Source: Aureibacter tunicatorum (GTDB lineage: Bacteria > Bacteroidota > Bacteroidia > Cytophagales > Cyclobacteriaceae). Taken from it: DNA of 64,000 bases. The translations under genes and the position numbers were made by a program. The stretch lies in assembly GCF_036492635.1 (NCBI RefSeq), contig NZ_AP025305.1, positions 2,914,001 to 2,978,000 on the forward strand, in the 5' to 3' direction. Under the pieces are notes generated by a model that saw only the letters and a program-made list of their open reading frames with translations, was not told where the DNA came from and did not search any database. Shown one piece after another: positions 18,671-27,587 of the stretch (the first letter of the stretch is position 1; each line of letters begins with the position of its first letter).

Positions 18671-18868
18671 TTATTCTTTAATCCCTTTTTCAATCGCGAT
18701 TCTCTTTTTGATATTGCTAAGCTCATTGCTATACTTAATCACAAGCTTTTTATGTCTATTCCTAAAAGCATGCAATACTAGGTCCGCTTCTGATTGTCTT
18801 CTTAGCTTCACCAAATTTTGCTCAAGCTCATTTTTTCTCTTAATCAATTCATTTAAAGTATTTCTCAT
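18671..18868 (-). CDS. small charged coiled-coil protein (putative)
   Basis: A 65-residue frame, very rich in Lys/Glu/Arg with heptad-like Leu/Ile/Val spacing (MRNTLNELIKRKNELEQNLV), predicting one or two long helices. It overlaps a longer plus-strand frame (18627-18875) whose translation is an implausible run of Leu/Ser/Phe, so I prefer the minus-strand reading. No family is recognised. It could be a small regulatory or structural coil. It lies upstream of the GH1 gene on the same strand, about 140 bp away, and diverges from the PagL-like gene. Confidence 0.5.
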   Translation of the reverse strand: MRNTLNELIKRKNELEQNLVKLRRQSEADLVLHAFRNRHKKLVIKYSNELSNIKKRIAIEKGIKE

Positions 18869-18931
18869 CTTCTAACTTTTATAAGACAACCATGTTATAA
18901 ATCATAACTACGTAGATTTACAACATTTATA

Positions 18932-20107
18932 ATGAAATATATTTTATTACACTTGGCATTGAGCTTCATATTCATTACCAATGCATCGGCAAGCGACTCG
19001 TTGAAAACAGCAAATACGAATCCTCCCCAAAAGCATTCCTTTCTGAAAGTAAGCTTTCAACATGCAAATGTACTCAAAGGCAACGATTTTGTCGAAGGCA
19101 TTAATAAAGATATGAAAAGAATCGAACATGCTTTCACATATGAGGCGCAATGGGGATATCAGTCAACGGGCACTAAGCACTGGCAACAACTTCTAAATTA
19201 CCCATTCTACGGTTTTGGCTTTTGGGGAGCTCACTTTCCAACAACTGAAATAGGCAATCCATTTGGCGTTTATGGTTTCTTCGGAGGATTTGTTAAAAGG
19301 TGGAACAGGTTCAATATCGCTTATGAAGTTAAGTCGGGAATAGCTTATTACGGGAACCCCTACGATCCAGACACAAATCCATACAATATCGCTATCGGAG
19401 GGTATATAAACTACTTCATGGGAGTAGAACTCAACTTCAATTATATGTTAGCCGAACATTGGGACATACTTCTTGGCCTTAGCGCAAGCCACGATTCTAA
19501 TGGCATGGTGACTGTTCCTGATTTTGGAATCAACCTATTCGGACCCAAAATTGGAGCAAGGTACAGGTTTTACAGAAGAGAATATCAATGTGATAAGCTT
19601 CCTGACCCACCGCTTGAAAAAGATATTTCGATGTATGTTACTTTCAACGCAGGAACGAAACAATACGACGACAGTCCAAAAGTTTATAGAGACAAAGCAA
19701 ACTATTTTATTGGAAGTTTATCCGTAGCGGCTCACAAACGACTTACGTATATTTCATCTGTAGGTGGAGGTTTTGACTTTACTTATGATAATTCCCTAAG
19801 AGGAAACTACAAACAATCAGTAGGAACATACAATATACCTGAGCAAGATAAATACTCTGTCGCCTTTTTCGTATCGTACAAGGCCTCAATTTCAAGATTC
19901 AATCTAATACCACAAATAGGTGGATACATCATTAGAAAATCTATTCCTGATGAGCAAGATCCTATTTTTTTTCAACGAGTTTGTCTACAATATGAAATCA
20001 CTGATCACATATTTGTAAGTGTGGGCTTAAGAGCGTATGATTTCTCTGTAGCCGATTTTATTGAATGGGGATTTGGATATCAATTTAGTTTAACCAAACA
20101 AAAATAA
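18932..20107 (+). CDS. PagL-like outer-membrane protein (putative lipid A 3-O-deacylase / acyloxyacyl hydrolase family)
   Basis: A 391-residue protein with a signal peptide (about residues 1-21, ending ASAS) and a beta-strand-rich, aromatic-rich body. The segment at about 183-207 (LSASHDSNGM followed by PDFGINLFGPKIG) resembles the PagL active-site region, with a His and Ser close together followed by a conserved Pro/Asn-Gly stretch. PagL removes the 3-O acyl chain of lipid A. This protein is about twice as long as PagL, as is common for Bacteroidota relatives, and ends in a second barrel-like region. Activity is not proven by the sequence. A general outer-membrane barrel of unknown function is the alternative. 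Confidence 0.6.
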   Translation: MKYILLHLALSFIFITNASASDSLKTANTNPPQKHSFLKVSFQHANVLKGNDFVEGINKDMKRIEHAFTYEAQWGYQSTGTKHWQQLLNYPFYGFGFWGAHFPTTEIGNPFGVYGFFGGFVKRWNRFNIAYEVKSGIAYYGNPYDPDTNPYNIAIGGYINYFMGVELNFNYMLAEHWDILLGLSASHDSNGMVTVPDFGINLFGPKIGARYRFYRREYQCDKLPDPPLEKDISMYVTFNAGTKQYDDSPKVYRDKANYFIGSLSVAAHKRLTYISSVGGGFDFTYDNSLRGNYKQSVGTYNIPEQDKYSVAFFVSYKASISRFNLIPQIGGYIIRKSIPDEQDPIFFQRVCLQYEITDHIFVSVGLRAYDFSVADFIEWGFGYQFSLTKQK

Positions 20108-20160
20108 ACTTTAACTGTAGATTCTTTATTAATCAAGATCTTTTATTTAACCAAATTCTT

Positions 20161-20460
20161 ATGAAAAGCTACGACACGCTTAGTGAAGCAATCAACGATA
20201 TGACATCAAGAGGCTATGAGCATGATTTTCAAATCGAGAATGATTATATCAAATCAAGCAAGGGTATAAAACTAGGTCCTAAAGAATTTGAAATAATCGA
20301 AATTCACAGATTCGAAGGCATGAGCAGTACGGATGACAATGAAATACTTTTTGTCATAGAAAGCAATGATGGTACAAAAGGCTATATAATTGATGCTTAC
20401 GGAGTCTATGGAGACAATATTTCGCCAGAACTTCTTACTAAATTCAAAGAAAAATACTAA
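20161..20460 (+). CDS. conserved small Bacteroidota protein of unknown function
   Basis: A 99-residue soluble protein beginning MKSYDTLSEAINDMTSRGYE and continuing with EIIEIHRFEGMSSTDDNEILFVI and KGYIIDAYGVYGDNIS. From memory, this matches a widespread small family in Bacteroidota sometimes labelled phosphoribosylpyrophosphate synthetase. It is far too short for that enzyme and has no PRPP-synthetase motif, so that label should not be used. It lies 53 bp after the PagL-like gene on the same strand. Its role is unknown. Confidence 0.72.
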   Translation: MKSYDTLSEAINDMTSRGYEHDFQIENDYIKSSKGIKLGPKEFEIIEIHRFEGMSSTDDNEILFVIESNDGTKGYIIDAYGVYGDNISPELLTKFKEKY

Positions 20461-20566
20461 GTCAAAATTCCATTTCATCAAAATTAAACAATTAAAACTC
20501 ATTTAAGATAAAATAATACGCATTTAACTACTTTTTATTCAGTAAATTGTAATAAAAAATAGTTTT

Positions 20567-21241
20567 ATGCGATTTAATATACTACTAACACTATTTCTAT
20601 CAATATTCTTTCTTGCTTCATGCGATCAAATAGACAGTATTTTCAATGGAGAAGATGATGACGACGCTTCAAATAAGCTCGAAATTCAAAATGTTTCGTT
20701 CAAATTAGCTCCAATTACAGATGAAACTGTATCCATTGAGGCTTTTGAAAGAAACTCGCAATCCTATGTGTTTCTTATAGACAATGGATCCGATACTATT
20801 GCAACAGACTCTATTACTGTTGTGGGAAAATTCAAATTCGACATTTCCTCGACAGACTCACTTAGCTTTCCTTGCGAGCAAATGATCATTTCATTCCAGA
20901 AAAAAGAAAGCGTTGACTTGCTTGAAATGAATGAAGATATGATTTATTCTTACACGGATTTGGAAATCGCACAAAAGAGTCTTTTTGAAAGCTATGATGA
21001 CATTACCATTCAATACAATCATTGTGAGTTATTCTCAAGGTTTTCAACACATGATGACGCTTCTGCATTCCAATTGACAAACATTGAATATTCTCCTAAT
21101 GAACTTGGAGAAATTAGCTTAAAATTAGAAGGGTACTTCGAAGGAATTTCTAGAACTCATGGAGATGCATCAAGTCCTGCTGGAGAACCATTATTCCACA
21201 TCAGAGAAGGATATATGAATATTGAGCTAAAAGAATTGTAA
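20567..21241 (+). CDS. lipoprotein of unknown function, probably surface-directed
   Basis: A 224-residue protein with a lipoprotein signal: hydrophobic core then lipobox LASC, the lipidated Cys being about residue 19. Shortly after the Cys comes an acidic run (EDDDD), which resembles the acid-rich lipoprotein export signal that sends Bacteroidota lipoproteins to the cell surface. The mature part has no recognised domain and looks mostly beta (DTIATDSITVVGKFKFDIS). The start is the ATG at 20567, directly before the signal core. It is followed by a strong terminator. Confidence 0.75.
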   Translation: MRFNILLTLFLSIFFLASCDQIDSIFNGEDDDDASNKLEIQNVSFKLAPITDETVSIEAFERNSQSYVFLIDNGSDTIATDSITVVGKFKFDISSTDSLSFPCEQMIISFQKKESVDLLEMNEDMIYSYTDLEIAQKSLFESYDDITIQYNHCELFSRFSTHDDASAFQLTNIEYSPNELGEISLKLEGYFEGISRTHGDASSPAGEPLFHIREGYMNIELKEL

Positions 21242-21265
21242 GCTTAGCAATAAGAAATTTAAATA

Positions 21266-21299
21266 ACAAAAGGCCTTCATGAACTTGAAGGCCTTTTGT
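21266..21299. terminator. bidirectional terminator between the lipoprotein and aminotransferase genes
   Basis: A perfect 14-bp stem (ACAAAAGGCCTTCA at 21266-21279, complement at 21286-21299) with a 6-nt loop, flanked by A and T runs, placed between two convergent genes. Confidence 0.9.
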
Positions 21300-21328
21300 A
21301 TTACATTTGAATCGAAATATTACTTTAA

Positions 21329-22420
21329 TTAATATTTCTCAATTATATCCGATAACATCATCGCATGCTCCTTGGAGTGAGTAGGGAAATTCGCTATTCT
21401 AATTTGCTTTCCTTTTTGTTGTCCATACCCACTGCCTACCACTAATTTTCGTTTTTTCAATTCATCAGATAAGTCGCCAAACACAACTTCATCAATTATA
21501 TCAGTAACTATAACGGTATCAGACCTTAATTTCTCAGAACGCACTGACAATTCAAGGCACTTGCTCGCCTTGATCGCATTTGATATAATAATATTTTTAT
21601 ACTTTGTTTCATTGCTTATCAAGTCAAGACTCTTTTCATTCATATCTTGAGCTATTCTACCCAACAAATAAATTCCAAGCATATTAGGAGTCTCTGGCGT
21701 TTGATAATTTTCAGCTTGTTTTTCCATGCTAGACAACGAGTGGTAAGCGCTAACATGCGTTCCAGTCAATTCAATTTCCTTTCCTCTAGCTAAGCATTTC
21801 TCATTAACAATCCATACTCCCAAGCCTGAAGGCAATCCAAAGCACTTTTGAACTGAAAAATATATTGAATCGACAATATTATAGTCCAAGTCTATCACTG
21901 GAGCTGCTGAAACAACATCAACCATCAATAACGAATCAGCATATTTATTCTTCATTGCGTAAACAGATTCCATATCCGCTTTTACTCCTGTGCTCGTCTC
22001 GTTATAAACTACATTTATAACCTCTGGCTCAAATTCAACATTCGCGCTATCCAAATTTGGGAAAGCACCCCATTCAGATTCAATCATCTGAGCATTCTTC
22101 ACCCCTGACTTTAATGCTGCATCATATGACTTTTTCGAAAAAGCTCCATTTACAATATGCAATGATGAATCTTTGATTAAATTTTGTGCAGTACGCTCCC
22201 ACACTTCTGTAGCAGAACTCAGAAAAAAGATTTTAAATCCCTCGGGAAGACTCAACAAGTTCTTAAGCTGTTCGCTTGTATGCTTATAAATTTCCTGAAA
22301 TTCATTAGATCGATGCGAAATACTGGCTATTTTCATTGCCAAAGCATTTTTTATATGATGATCTACAGTGAAATAAAGCTCTGAAGGGCCGGGAGTGAAG
22401 AAAATATCGTGTCTTCTCAT
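21329..22420 (-). CDS. class V aminotransferase (phosphoserine/alanine-glyoxylate aminotransferase type)
   Basis: PLP-dependent fold-type I aminotransferase. MRRHDIFFTPGPSELY is the typical start of this family, FFLSSATEVWE is the phosphate-binding region, and the PLP Lys lies in YFSVQKCFGLPSGLGVW. I choose the ATG whose complement is at 22418-22420, giving about 363 residues. A frame extends 23 codons further upstream, but those residues are unlike the family and would run through a hairpin. Relatives include SerC-like enzymes of serine synthesis and serine-pyruvate aminotransferases. No serA is adjacent, so the exact substrate is unsettled. Confidence 0.87.
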   Translation of the reverse strand: MRRHDIFFTPGPSELYFTVDHHIKNALAMKIASISHRSNEFQEIYKHTSEQLKNLLSLPEGFKIFFLSSATEVWERTAQNLIKDSSLHIVNGAFSKKSYDAALKSGVKNAQMIESEWGAFPNLDSANVEFEPEVINVVYNETSTGVKADMESVYAMKNKYADSLLMVDVVSAAPVIDLDYNIVDSIYFSVQKCFGLPSGLGVWIVNEKCLARGKEIELTGTHVSAYHSLSSMEKQAENYQTPETPNMLGIYLLGRIAQDMNEKSLDLISNETKYKNIIISNAIKASKCLELSVRSEKLRSDTVIVTDIIDEVVFGDLSDELKKRKLVVGSGYGQQKGKQIRIANFPTHSKEHAMMLSDIIEKY

Positions 22421-22460
22421 ACTTTGGTAGCAATAAATAGTGTAAAATAATAAAATAGAA

Positions 22461-22486
22461 GAGGTTGCCTCCTCCAAGGCAACCTC
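22461..22486 (-). terminator. hairpin between the porin and aminotransferase genes
   Basis: A 10-bp perfect inverted repeat (GAGGTTGCCT at 22461-22470, AGGCAACCTC at 22477-22486) with a 6-nt loop. On the minus strand it is followed by a T-rich stretch, so it probably ends the lpxK-porin transcript. It could instead fold in the leader of the aminotransferase mRNA. Confidence 0.6.
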
Positions 22487-22615
22487 CAAAAACTAAAAAC
22501 CACTAAACTAAAACTACATGAAACATTATACTTATGTATAAGAACAAGTTTGTAGTTAATACATTTTTGAAGGCCAATCCCCTACTTTTAATTTCATTTT
22601 TTTCTAAAAAAACAA

Positions 22616-24511
22616 TTAGTCAAAGAAATACCATCTGAAACCGATGTCTATACCCGTCTTAGGTCCAGTATAATATGGTGTTACAAAATATCCTTCTCCT
22701 TGACTTTGTAAAATATTTGTAGCCTTAATATAAGCAGTTAACGTACTAATGGTAAAACTTATATATGCATCCAATACAGGAAAATTTTCCACTAACTGAT
22801 TATTCTGAAGAATAAACTGTTGTGTCGTCGGATCATAATCGTAAGCGTAATACTCAGAAGTATAATGCAAATCAAGACCTCCTTGAAAATTAATCTTTCC
22901 GCCAAAGATATTATTCGCAAAATAGAATCTAGTATTTGTGTACAAATCCGGAATTCTAAAAATATCTCGTGATCCGCCAGTAACAACAGAATAAATTATA
23001 CTCGTCTCAAAATTAAGATATTTGAAAAATCTCAACTTCAGGTCAAAACCAGGTGAAATCATTTGGGCAGGGGCTCCGGATTGTTGCGGGTTCCCATTTT
23101 CATCCAAATAAACAAAATCAAATACGTTAGTAAACGTAAAATGTGGCTTCAACCTCAAATTATTATTCCACAACGATAATTTTATAGCACCTTTTATTTG
23201 GTCCGCTTGATTAGCTCTAAAATTATTGGACCACGAATGATGATTGGATAAATAATCTTCATATAGATAAGGCACAGCAAATTGCGTTCTATTGTAAGAT
23301 ACATCAAATAGCTTATGCGTATATTTACCATATAAAATATGGTCTCCAAATTGATTAAATTCAGCTTTCAACTCAACATTGCTCAAAGAGTCTAGATCAA
23401 GCCTCATATAACCTCCAAGATAGTTTTCGCCTCTGCTCTGCAAGCCTGAGATATATTTTGTCTCAAAGAAAGTGTCCCTACGCCTAAAATAAGCCAATAC
23501 ATACCAATTTTTCCAATTTCCTTTCAGTCCCACCTCATTTGAAACTGAATTGAATCTGGACAACTCATTAGTCATACGCTCATCAAAAATTGGAGGATAT
23601 TTGTACTTTATAAAAAGGGAGTCAACCGTCCAATCATCATCAGAAAAAGTATTTGTCTGAGATAATATATCCGCTTCGTGATAAGCAGTAAAACCATTAG
23701 CCAGCTCATACTGATGATACAAGTGATAATTAAATCGCATATCCTGCGATTGAGCTTGAGTCAAATAAACAGGAGCTTGCTCATTCAAATAAAATAACGA
23801 ATCCTCATTAATAATCCCTCCTTGCTCAAATACCTTGTGATCAAATCTCGTAAAATTGAACAAAGCTTTATACTTGTTATTCTGAGACGTATAATTCGTA
23901 AAAAACTGAAGTTGATAATTCAATACATTGAAATCATTTTTTCCAGCTCTATCAAGTATCTTGTCTATAGAATAATGCGTAAACTTTAAACCTACATTCC
24001 ATCTTGGGTTTACATTTCTAGTAAAACCAACATCCAATATCGACCTTGTTTGGCTCCCCAACACTAAGTCTATGCTCGTTACTGGAGATTTTGTATCATA
24101 ATACTTAATCGAATTATGATCATTGAAGTACAAGTCATAATTTTGAAAACCAGAGTTTTTGCCAATCTGATCCGGCATTACAAAATATATAGGCCTTACT
24201 GCTGTCCCTGGATTTCCTAAATTTTGAACTAAATAATCATTAGCTTCTCTTGTTCCCCACAATCTTACTCGTTGCAATGTTGTGTCTATGCTATACCAGC
24301 GTTTTTGATCAAACTTAACGTCCTTCAATGTTGTGTATTGAATTGTTGACGCATCATATACTAGCTTCGTGGAATCATCAAGAATACTTTGTCTATTGGA
24401 CTTCTCTCTTTCTACATTTTGAGAGAAATTGTCTATATTCTGAGCCATTGCGCTGATAGAACAAAAAAAGCCAACAACTACTAATAATACCCAACCAAAA
24501 ATATTTCTCAC
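22616..24511 (-). CDS. Porin_10-type putative outer-membrane porin
   Basis: A 631-residue protein with a signal peptide (about residues 1-23, ending AMAQ) and a long series of alternating beta strands rich in Tyr, Phe and Asn, ending in an aromatic C-terminus (FRWYFFD) as outer-membrane barrels do. From memory, the early segment WYSIDTTLQRVRLWGTREAND followed by NLGNPGTAVRPIYF matches the Bacteroidota 'putative porin' family. Substrate specificity is unknown. It lies 13 bp after lpxK on the same strand, so lipid A synthesis and this barrel are probably cotranscribed. Confidence 0.85.
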   Translation of the reverse strand: MRNIFGWVLLVVVGFFCSISAMAQNIDNFSQNVEREKSNRQSILDDSTKLVYDASTIQYTTLKDVKFDQKRWYSIDTTLQRVRLWGTREANDYLVQNLGNPGTAVRPIYFVMPDQIGKNSGFQNYDLYFNDHNSIKYYDTKSPVTSIDLVLGSQTRSILDVGFTRNVNPRWNVGLKFTHYSIDKILDRAGKNDFNVLNYQLQFFTNYTSQNNKYKALFNFTRFDHKVFEQGGIINEDSLFYLNEQAPVYLTQAQSQDMRFNYHLYHQYELANGFTAYHEADILSQTNTFSDDDWTVDSLFIKYKYPPIFDERMTNELSRFNSVSNEVGLKGNWKNWYVLAYFRRRDTFFETKYISGLQSRGENYLGGYMRLDLDSLSNVELKAEFNQFGDHILYGKYTHKLFDVSYNRTQFAVPYLYEDYLSNHHSWSNNFRANQADQIKGAIKLSLWNNNLRLKPHFTFTNVFDFVYLDENGNPQQSGAPAQMISPGFDLKLRFFKYLNFETSIIYSVVTGGSRDIFRIPDLYTNTRFYFANNIFGGKINFQGGLDLHYTSEYYAYDYDPTTQQFILQNNQLVENFPVLDAYISFTISTLTAYIKATNILQSQGEGYFVTPYYTGPKTGIDIGFRWYFFD

Positions 24512-24524
24512 CTGTCGTGTTTAT

Positions 24525-25562
24525 TTAACTCCTATTAAAATAATTCTCAATCTTATCATTTATCACCTTCTCAAATCCAACAGCATCGTTCAGTTCCGCT
24601 TCTATTGGAATATAAAACAAAGGAAGGCTTTTAGAACACTCTGCCAATTCCTTGCTCAAAAACTTCACATAATCTTTTTCCGTAGTGATCAATGAAAGAT
24701 TTTCATGCTCATCAACAATTTTTTTCAAATCCGAAATATCAGCTTCAGTATAATTATGATGATCTTTAAAAGCCTTTTTGCCTTTAACATTTAAAAAGCT
24801 ATCAATGTGACCATGAAAAGGCTCTGGCTTGGCAATTCCCGTAAATATAAAAACATTTTCAGACAATGTATTTCCTTCTTGAAAAGGTTTTGGGCTTCCA
24901 TATTTTATTTTTGAGAAAAAAATATTCGCATTCTCATTATATTTTCGAATGCGTGTAATGTATTCCTCTTTATTTTCTATGAGCTCAGGACACTTGGTAA
25001 CTATGATAATATCAGCACGGTCAGCGCCTTTTCTCGACTCTCTCAATCTCCCTGCGGGTAGGACATAATCATTAAAGAATGGCTTCGAGTATTCCGTCAA
25101 CAATATGTTGACATCCGGTTGAACATATCTATGTTGATATGCGTCATCAAGCAATATAAGATTCGTTTCTTCATGAGCCATCAAAATCTCAGGTATCGCT
25201 CTAGCTCTTTCCTCCCCTACTGTCACCAACACATCTTCTCCGTATTTGCGAAAAAACTGGAACGGTTCATCTCCCAAAGTCTGGGCCGAATCATCCAAAG
25301 AAGCTATTCTAAATCCTCTTGTCATACGACCGTATCCTCTGCTTAGAGTCGCCGCAACGTATTTTTCAGACAACATCCGAATTAAATACTCCACCATTGG
25401 ACTTTTACCTGTGCCACCGACAGACAAATTCCCTACATTTATTATAAATGGCTCAAACTTCAATGATCTTTTGGAACCAATATTGAATAAATGATTCCTA
25501 AAGTCCGTCGCCTGTTTATAAATTAAAGAAAACGGCATTAATAGCAACTGGCCTATTTTCAT
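24525..25562 (-). CDS. lpxK: tetraacyldisaccharide 4'-kinase
   Basis: Phosphorylates the 4' position of the lipid A disaccharide precursor at the inner membrane. The P-loop VGNLSVGGTGKSP lies at about residues 43-55. LLDDAYQHRYVQPDVNILL is the family's second motif (D-D-x-x-Q-H-R), and LRESRKGADRADIIIVTK the third. At 345 residues it has normal length, with a short hydrophobic N-terminus that can insert in the membrane. It is the first gene of a two-gene unit with the porin, and its start diverges from the Nif3-like gene 72 bp away. Confidence 0.95.
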   Translation of the reverse strand: MKIGQLLLMPFSLIYKQATDFRNHLFNIGSKRSLKFEPFIINVGNLSVGGTGKSPMVEYLIRMLSEKYVAATLSRGYGRMTRGFRIASLDDSAQTLGDEPFQFFRKYGEDVLVTVGEERARAIPEILMAHEETNLILLDDAYQHRYVQPDVNILLTEYSKPFFNDYVLPAGRLRESRKGADRADIIIVTKCPELIENKEEYITRIRKYNENANIFFSKIKYGSPKPFQEGNTLSENVFIFTGIAKPEPFHGHIDSFLNVKGKKAFKDHHNYTEADISDLKKIVDEHENLSLITTEKDYVKFLSKELAECSKSLPLFYIPIEAELNDAVGFEKVINDKIENYFNRS

Positions 25563-25634
25563 AGATAGACAAGACTTTTGTTTTGTTAAATTCTATTTTT
25601 TACAGTAATTCGTGGCTACAAAAGTGACCTAAAT

Positions 25635-26732
25635 ATGCCTAAAATAAAAGAAGTCATTCAATTTTTAGAAAATATCGCCCCGTTATCTTATCAGGAAAGC
25701 TATGATAACTCAGGGCTAATTGTTGGCAACCAAAACACAGAGATCACCGGTATCTTGGTAACTTTGGACACGACTGAAGAGGTGATTAAAGAAGCTATCG
25801 AAAAGAATTGCAATTTGATCGTATCACATCACCCGATCATCTTCAAAGGCCTAAAAAAAATCAACGGCAAGAACTATGTGGAACGCACAGTCATAGACGC
25901 TATCAAAAACGATATTGCCATCTACGCCATTCACACGAATTTGGACAATGTCTCCGAGGGCGTCAACAAAAAGCTTGCTGACAAGATCGGACTAAGCAAC
26001 GTAAGGACTTTATCTCCAAAAACAGGCTTGCTAAAAAAACTTGAAGTGTTTTGTCCACCGGAAAAGATGGCGGATATCAAAAACGCGCTCCACAAAGCAG
26101 GTGCCGGAGAAATTGGGAATTACGAGCAAGCAAGTTTCATATCTAATGGCACAGGAACTTTTCTTCCCAAAGCAGAAGCGAATCCATATTCTGGCGAAAA
26201 AGGGGAACTATCAAATGTCGAAGAAAAAAAGCTCGAGTTGATTTTCCCTGCTTATCTGGAAGGACGAATATTATCCGCTATGCAAAGCGCTCATCCATAT
26301 GAGGAAGTTGCTTACTTTGTTCATGACCTCGGAAATTCTTTTCAAACCGTAGGCTCAGGCATGATTGGAGAATTAACAGAAGCTCTTTCACCCATTGAGT
26401 TCTTAACCCTTTTGAAAAAAAATCTAAACCTTGAAGCATTACGATACACAGAGACTCATAAGAAACAAATCAAGCGCGTCGCCATATGCGGAGGAGCCGG
26501 CAGTTTTTTACTGAGAAACGCTCTTCACCAATCCGCAGACGCTTTTGTGACCGGAGATTTCAAATACCATGAATTTTTTGACGCTGAACAAAAACTTATC
26601 ATAGCCGACATCGGTCATTATGAAAGTGAAGTTTATACAAAAGAATTAATTTGCGGGTTTTTGTCAAAAAAATTCATTAGCTTTACGGTCTATCATTCTG
26701 AAATTAATACAAATCCAGTTCGGTATATATAA
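25635..26732 (+). CDS. Nif3-like dinuclear metal-centre protein
   Basis: A 365-residue member of the Nif3/YbgI family, which forms hexameric toroids with two metal ions per subunit. Metal-binding residues are visible in IVSHHPIIFKGLKKI near residue 65 and in FVTGDFKYHEFFDAE and DIGHYESE in the C-terminal part. The middle, about 135-235, is the inserted PII-like domain found in the longer family members (KLEVFCPPEKMADIKNALHKAG). Enzymatic function is unsettled; older GTP cyclohydrolase I type 2 labels are doubtful. The next gene starts 6 bp later, so they form an operon. Confidence 0.92.
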   Translation: MPKIKEVIQFLENIAPLSYQESYDNSGLIVGNQNTEITGILVTLDTTEEVIKEAIEKNCNLIVSHHPIIFKGLKKINGKNYVERTVIDAIKNDIAIYAIHTNLDNVSEGVNKKLADKIGLSNVRTLSPKTGLLKKLEVFCPPEKMADIKNALHKAGAGEIGNYEQASFISNGTGTFLPKAEANPYSGEKGELSNVEEKKLELIFPAYLEGRILSAMQSAHPYEEVAYFVHDLGNSFQTVGSGMIGELTEALSPIEFLTLLKKNLNLEALRYTETHKKQIKRVAICGGAGSFLLRNALHQSADAFVTGDFKYHEFFDAEQKLIIADIGHYESEVYTKELICGFLSKKFISFTVYHSEINTNPVRYI

Positions 26733-26738
26733 TATAAG

Positions 26739-27524
26739 ATGGAAAATACTGTAGCACAAAAACTTGAAGCACTTGTAAAGCTTCAATCAATTGATACGCA
26801 ACTTGACGAAATAAAAAAAATAAGAGGAGCGCTTCCTGAAGAAGTTAACGACTTAGAGGATGACATCGCCGGATTCGAAACAAGAATTCAAAAATACAAC
26901 GATGAAATCCAAGCGCAAGAAACGCGTATCGATGAGCTTAAAGTTGCAAAAAAAGACGCTGAAAATCTTATAGTAAAATATAACGATCAGCAAATGAACG
27001 TTCGTAACAACAGGGAGTATGACGCGATCACTAAGGAAATAGAATTGCAAAATCTAGAAATCCAAGTGTGCGAAAAGCGTACTAAAGAAGCCAATGCGAC
27101 TATCGAACGAATCAATTCTCAGATCGAAGAAACAAATCAACTTTTGAATGACAAGAAAGAAGATTTGGAAACTAAGCAAAACGAACTGGGCGTTATCATC
27201 TCTGAAAGCGAAGATGACGAAAACAAGCTTCTTAAAAGCAGAGACAAGGCTTATAAAATCGTTGACGAGAGATTAAGAACTGCTTACGATAGAATTCGTA
27301 AAAACGCGAGAAATGGCTTGGCAGTAGTTAATGTTGAAAGAAATGCTTGTGGCGGTTGCTTCAACATGGTTCCTCCTCAAAGACAATCTGATATTCGCGA
27401 GAAGAAGAAAATCATCGTTTGCGAACACTGCGGAAGAATCTTAGCAGATGTTGAAATCGAGCTTGTTCCTGAAGAGAAACCGAAAAGAACAAAAAGAACG
27501 ACAACGAAGAAAAAATCATCATAA
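26739..27524 (+). CDS. coiled-coil protein with C4 zinc ribbon (CdsZ-like)
   Basis: A 261-residue cytoplasmic protein. Residues about 30-180 form a long charged coiled coil. The C-terminal zinc ribbon has its ligands at C204, C207, C228 and C231 (CGGC ... CEHCG), and a basic tail (KPKRTKRTTTKKK) follows that would suit nucleic acid binding. This architecture is widespread next to Nif3-like genes. Its role is not well defined, and a nucleic-acid or ribosome-linked function is a guess from the tail and ribbon. Confidence 0.88.
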   Translation: MENTVAQKLEALVKLQSIDTQLDEIKKIRGALPEEVNDLEDDIAGFETRIQKYNDEIQAQETRIDELKVAKKDAENLIVKYNDQQMNVRNNREYDAITKEIELQNLEIQVCEKRTKEANATIERINSQIEETNQLLNDKKEDLETKQNELGVIISESEDDENKLLKSRDKAYKIVDERLRTAYDRIRKNARNGLAVVNVERNACGGCFNMVPPQRQSDIREKKKIIVCEHCGRILADVEIELVPEEKPKRTKRTTTKKKSS

Positions 27525-27527
27525 TTC

Positions 27528-27557
27528 AAAAGCTAACTTATGTTAGCTTTTTTTTAT
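27528..27557 (+). terminator. terminator after the zinc-ribbon gene
   Basis: AAAAGCTAAC at 27528-27537 pairs with GTTAGCTTTT at 27542-27551 around a TTAT loop, followed by a T run. Confidence 0.88.
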
Positions 27558-27587
27558 CCTGCTAATGCCTTTACAACCTAACCCAAT

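Noticed and set aside
18627-18875. 82-codon plus-strand frame
   Set aside because: The translation is a run of Leu/Ser/Phe/Ile. It overlaps the more plausible charged coiled-coil frame on the minus strand.
20161-20460. Phosphoribosylpyrophosphate synthetase
   Set aside because: The protein is only 99 residues and lacks the PRPP-binding and ATP-binding motifs of that enzyme.
22421-22489. Upstream 23-codon extension of the aminotransferase
   Set aside because: The residues are unlike the family and the DNA is taken up by a hairpin. The ATG at 22418-22420 precedes the conserved N-terminus.
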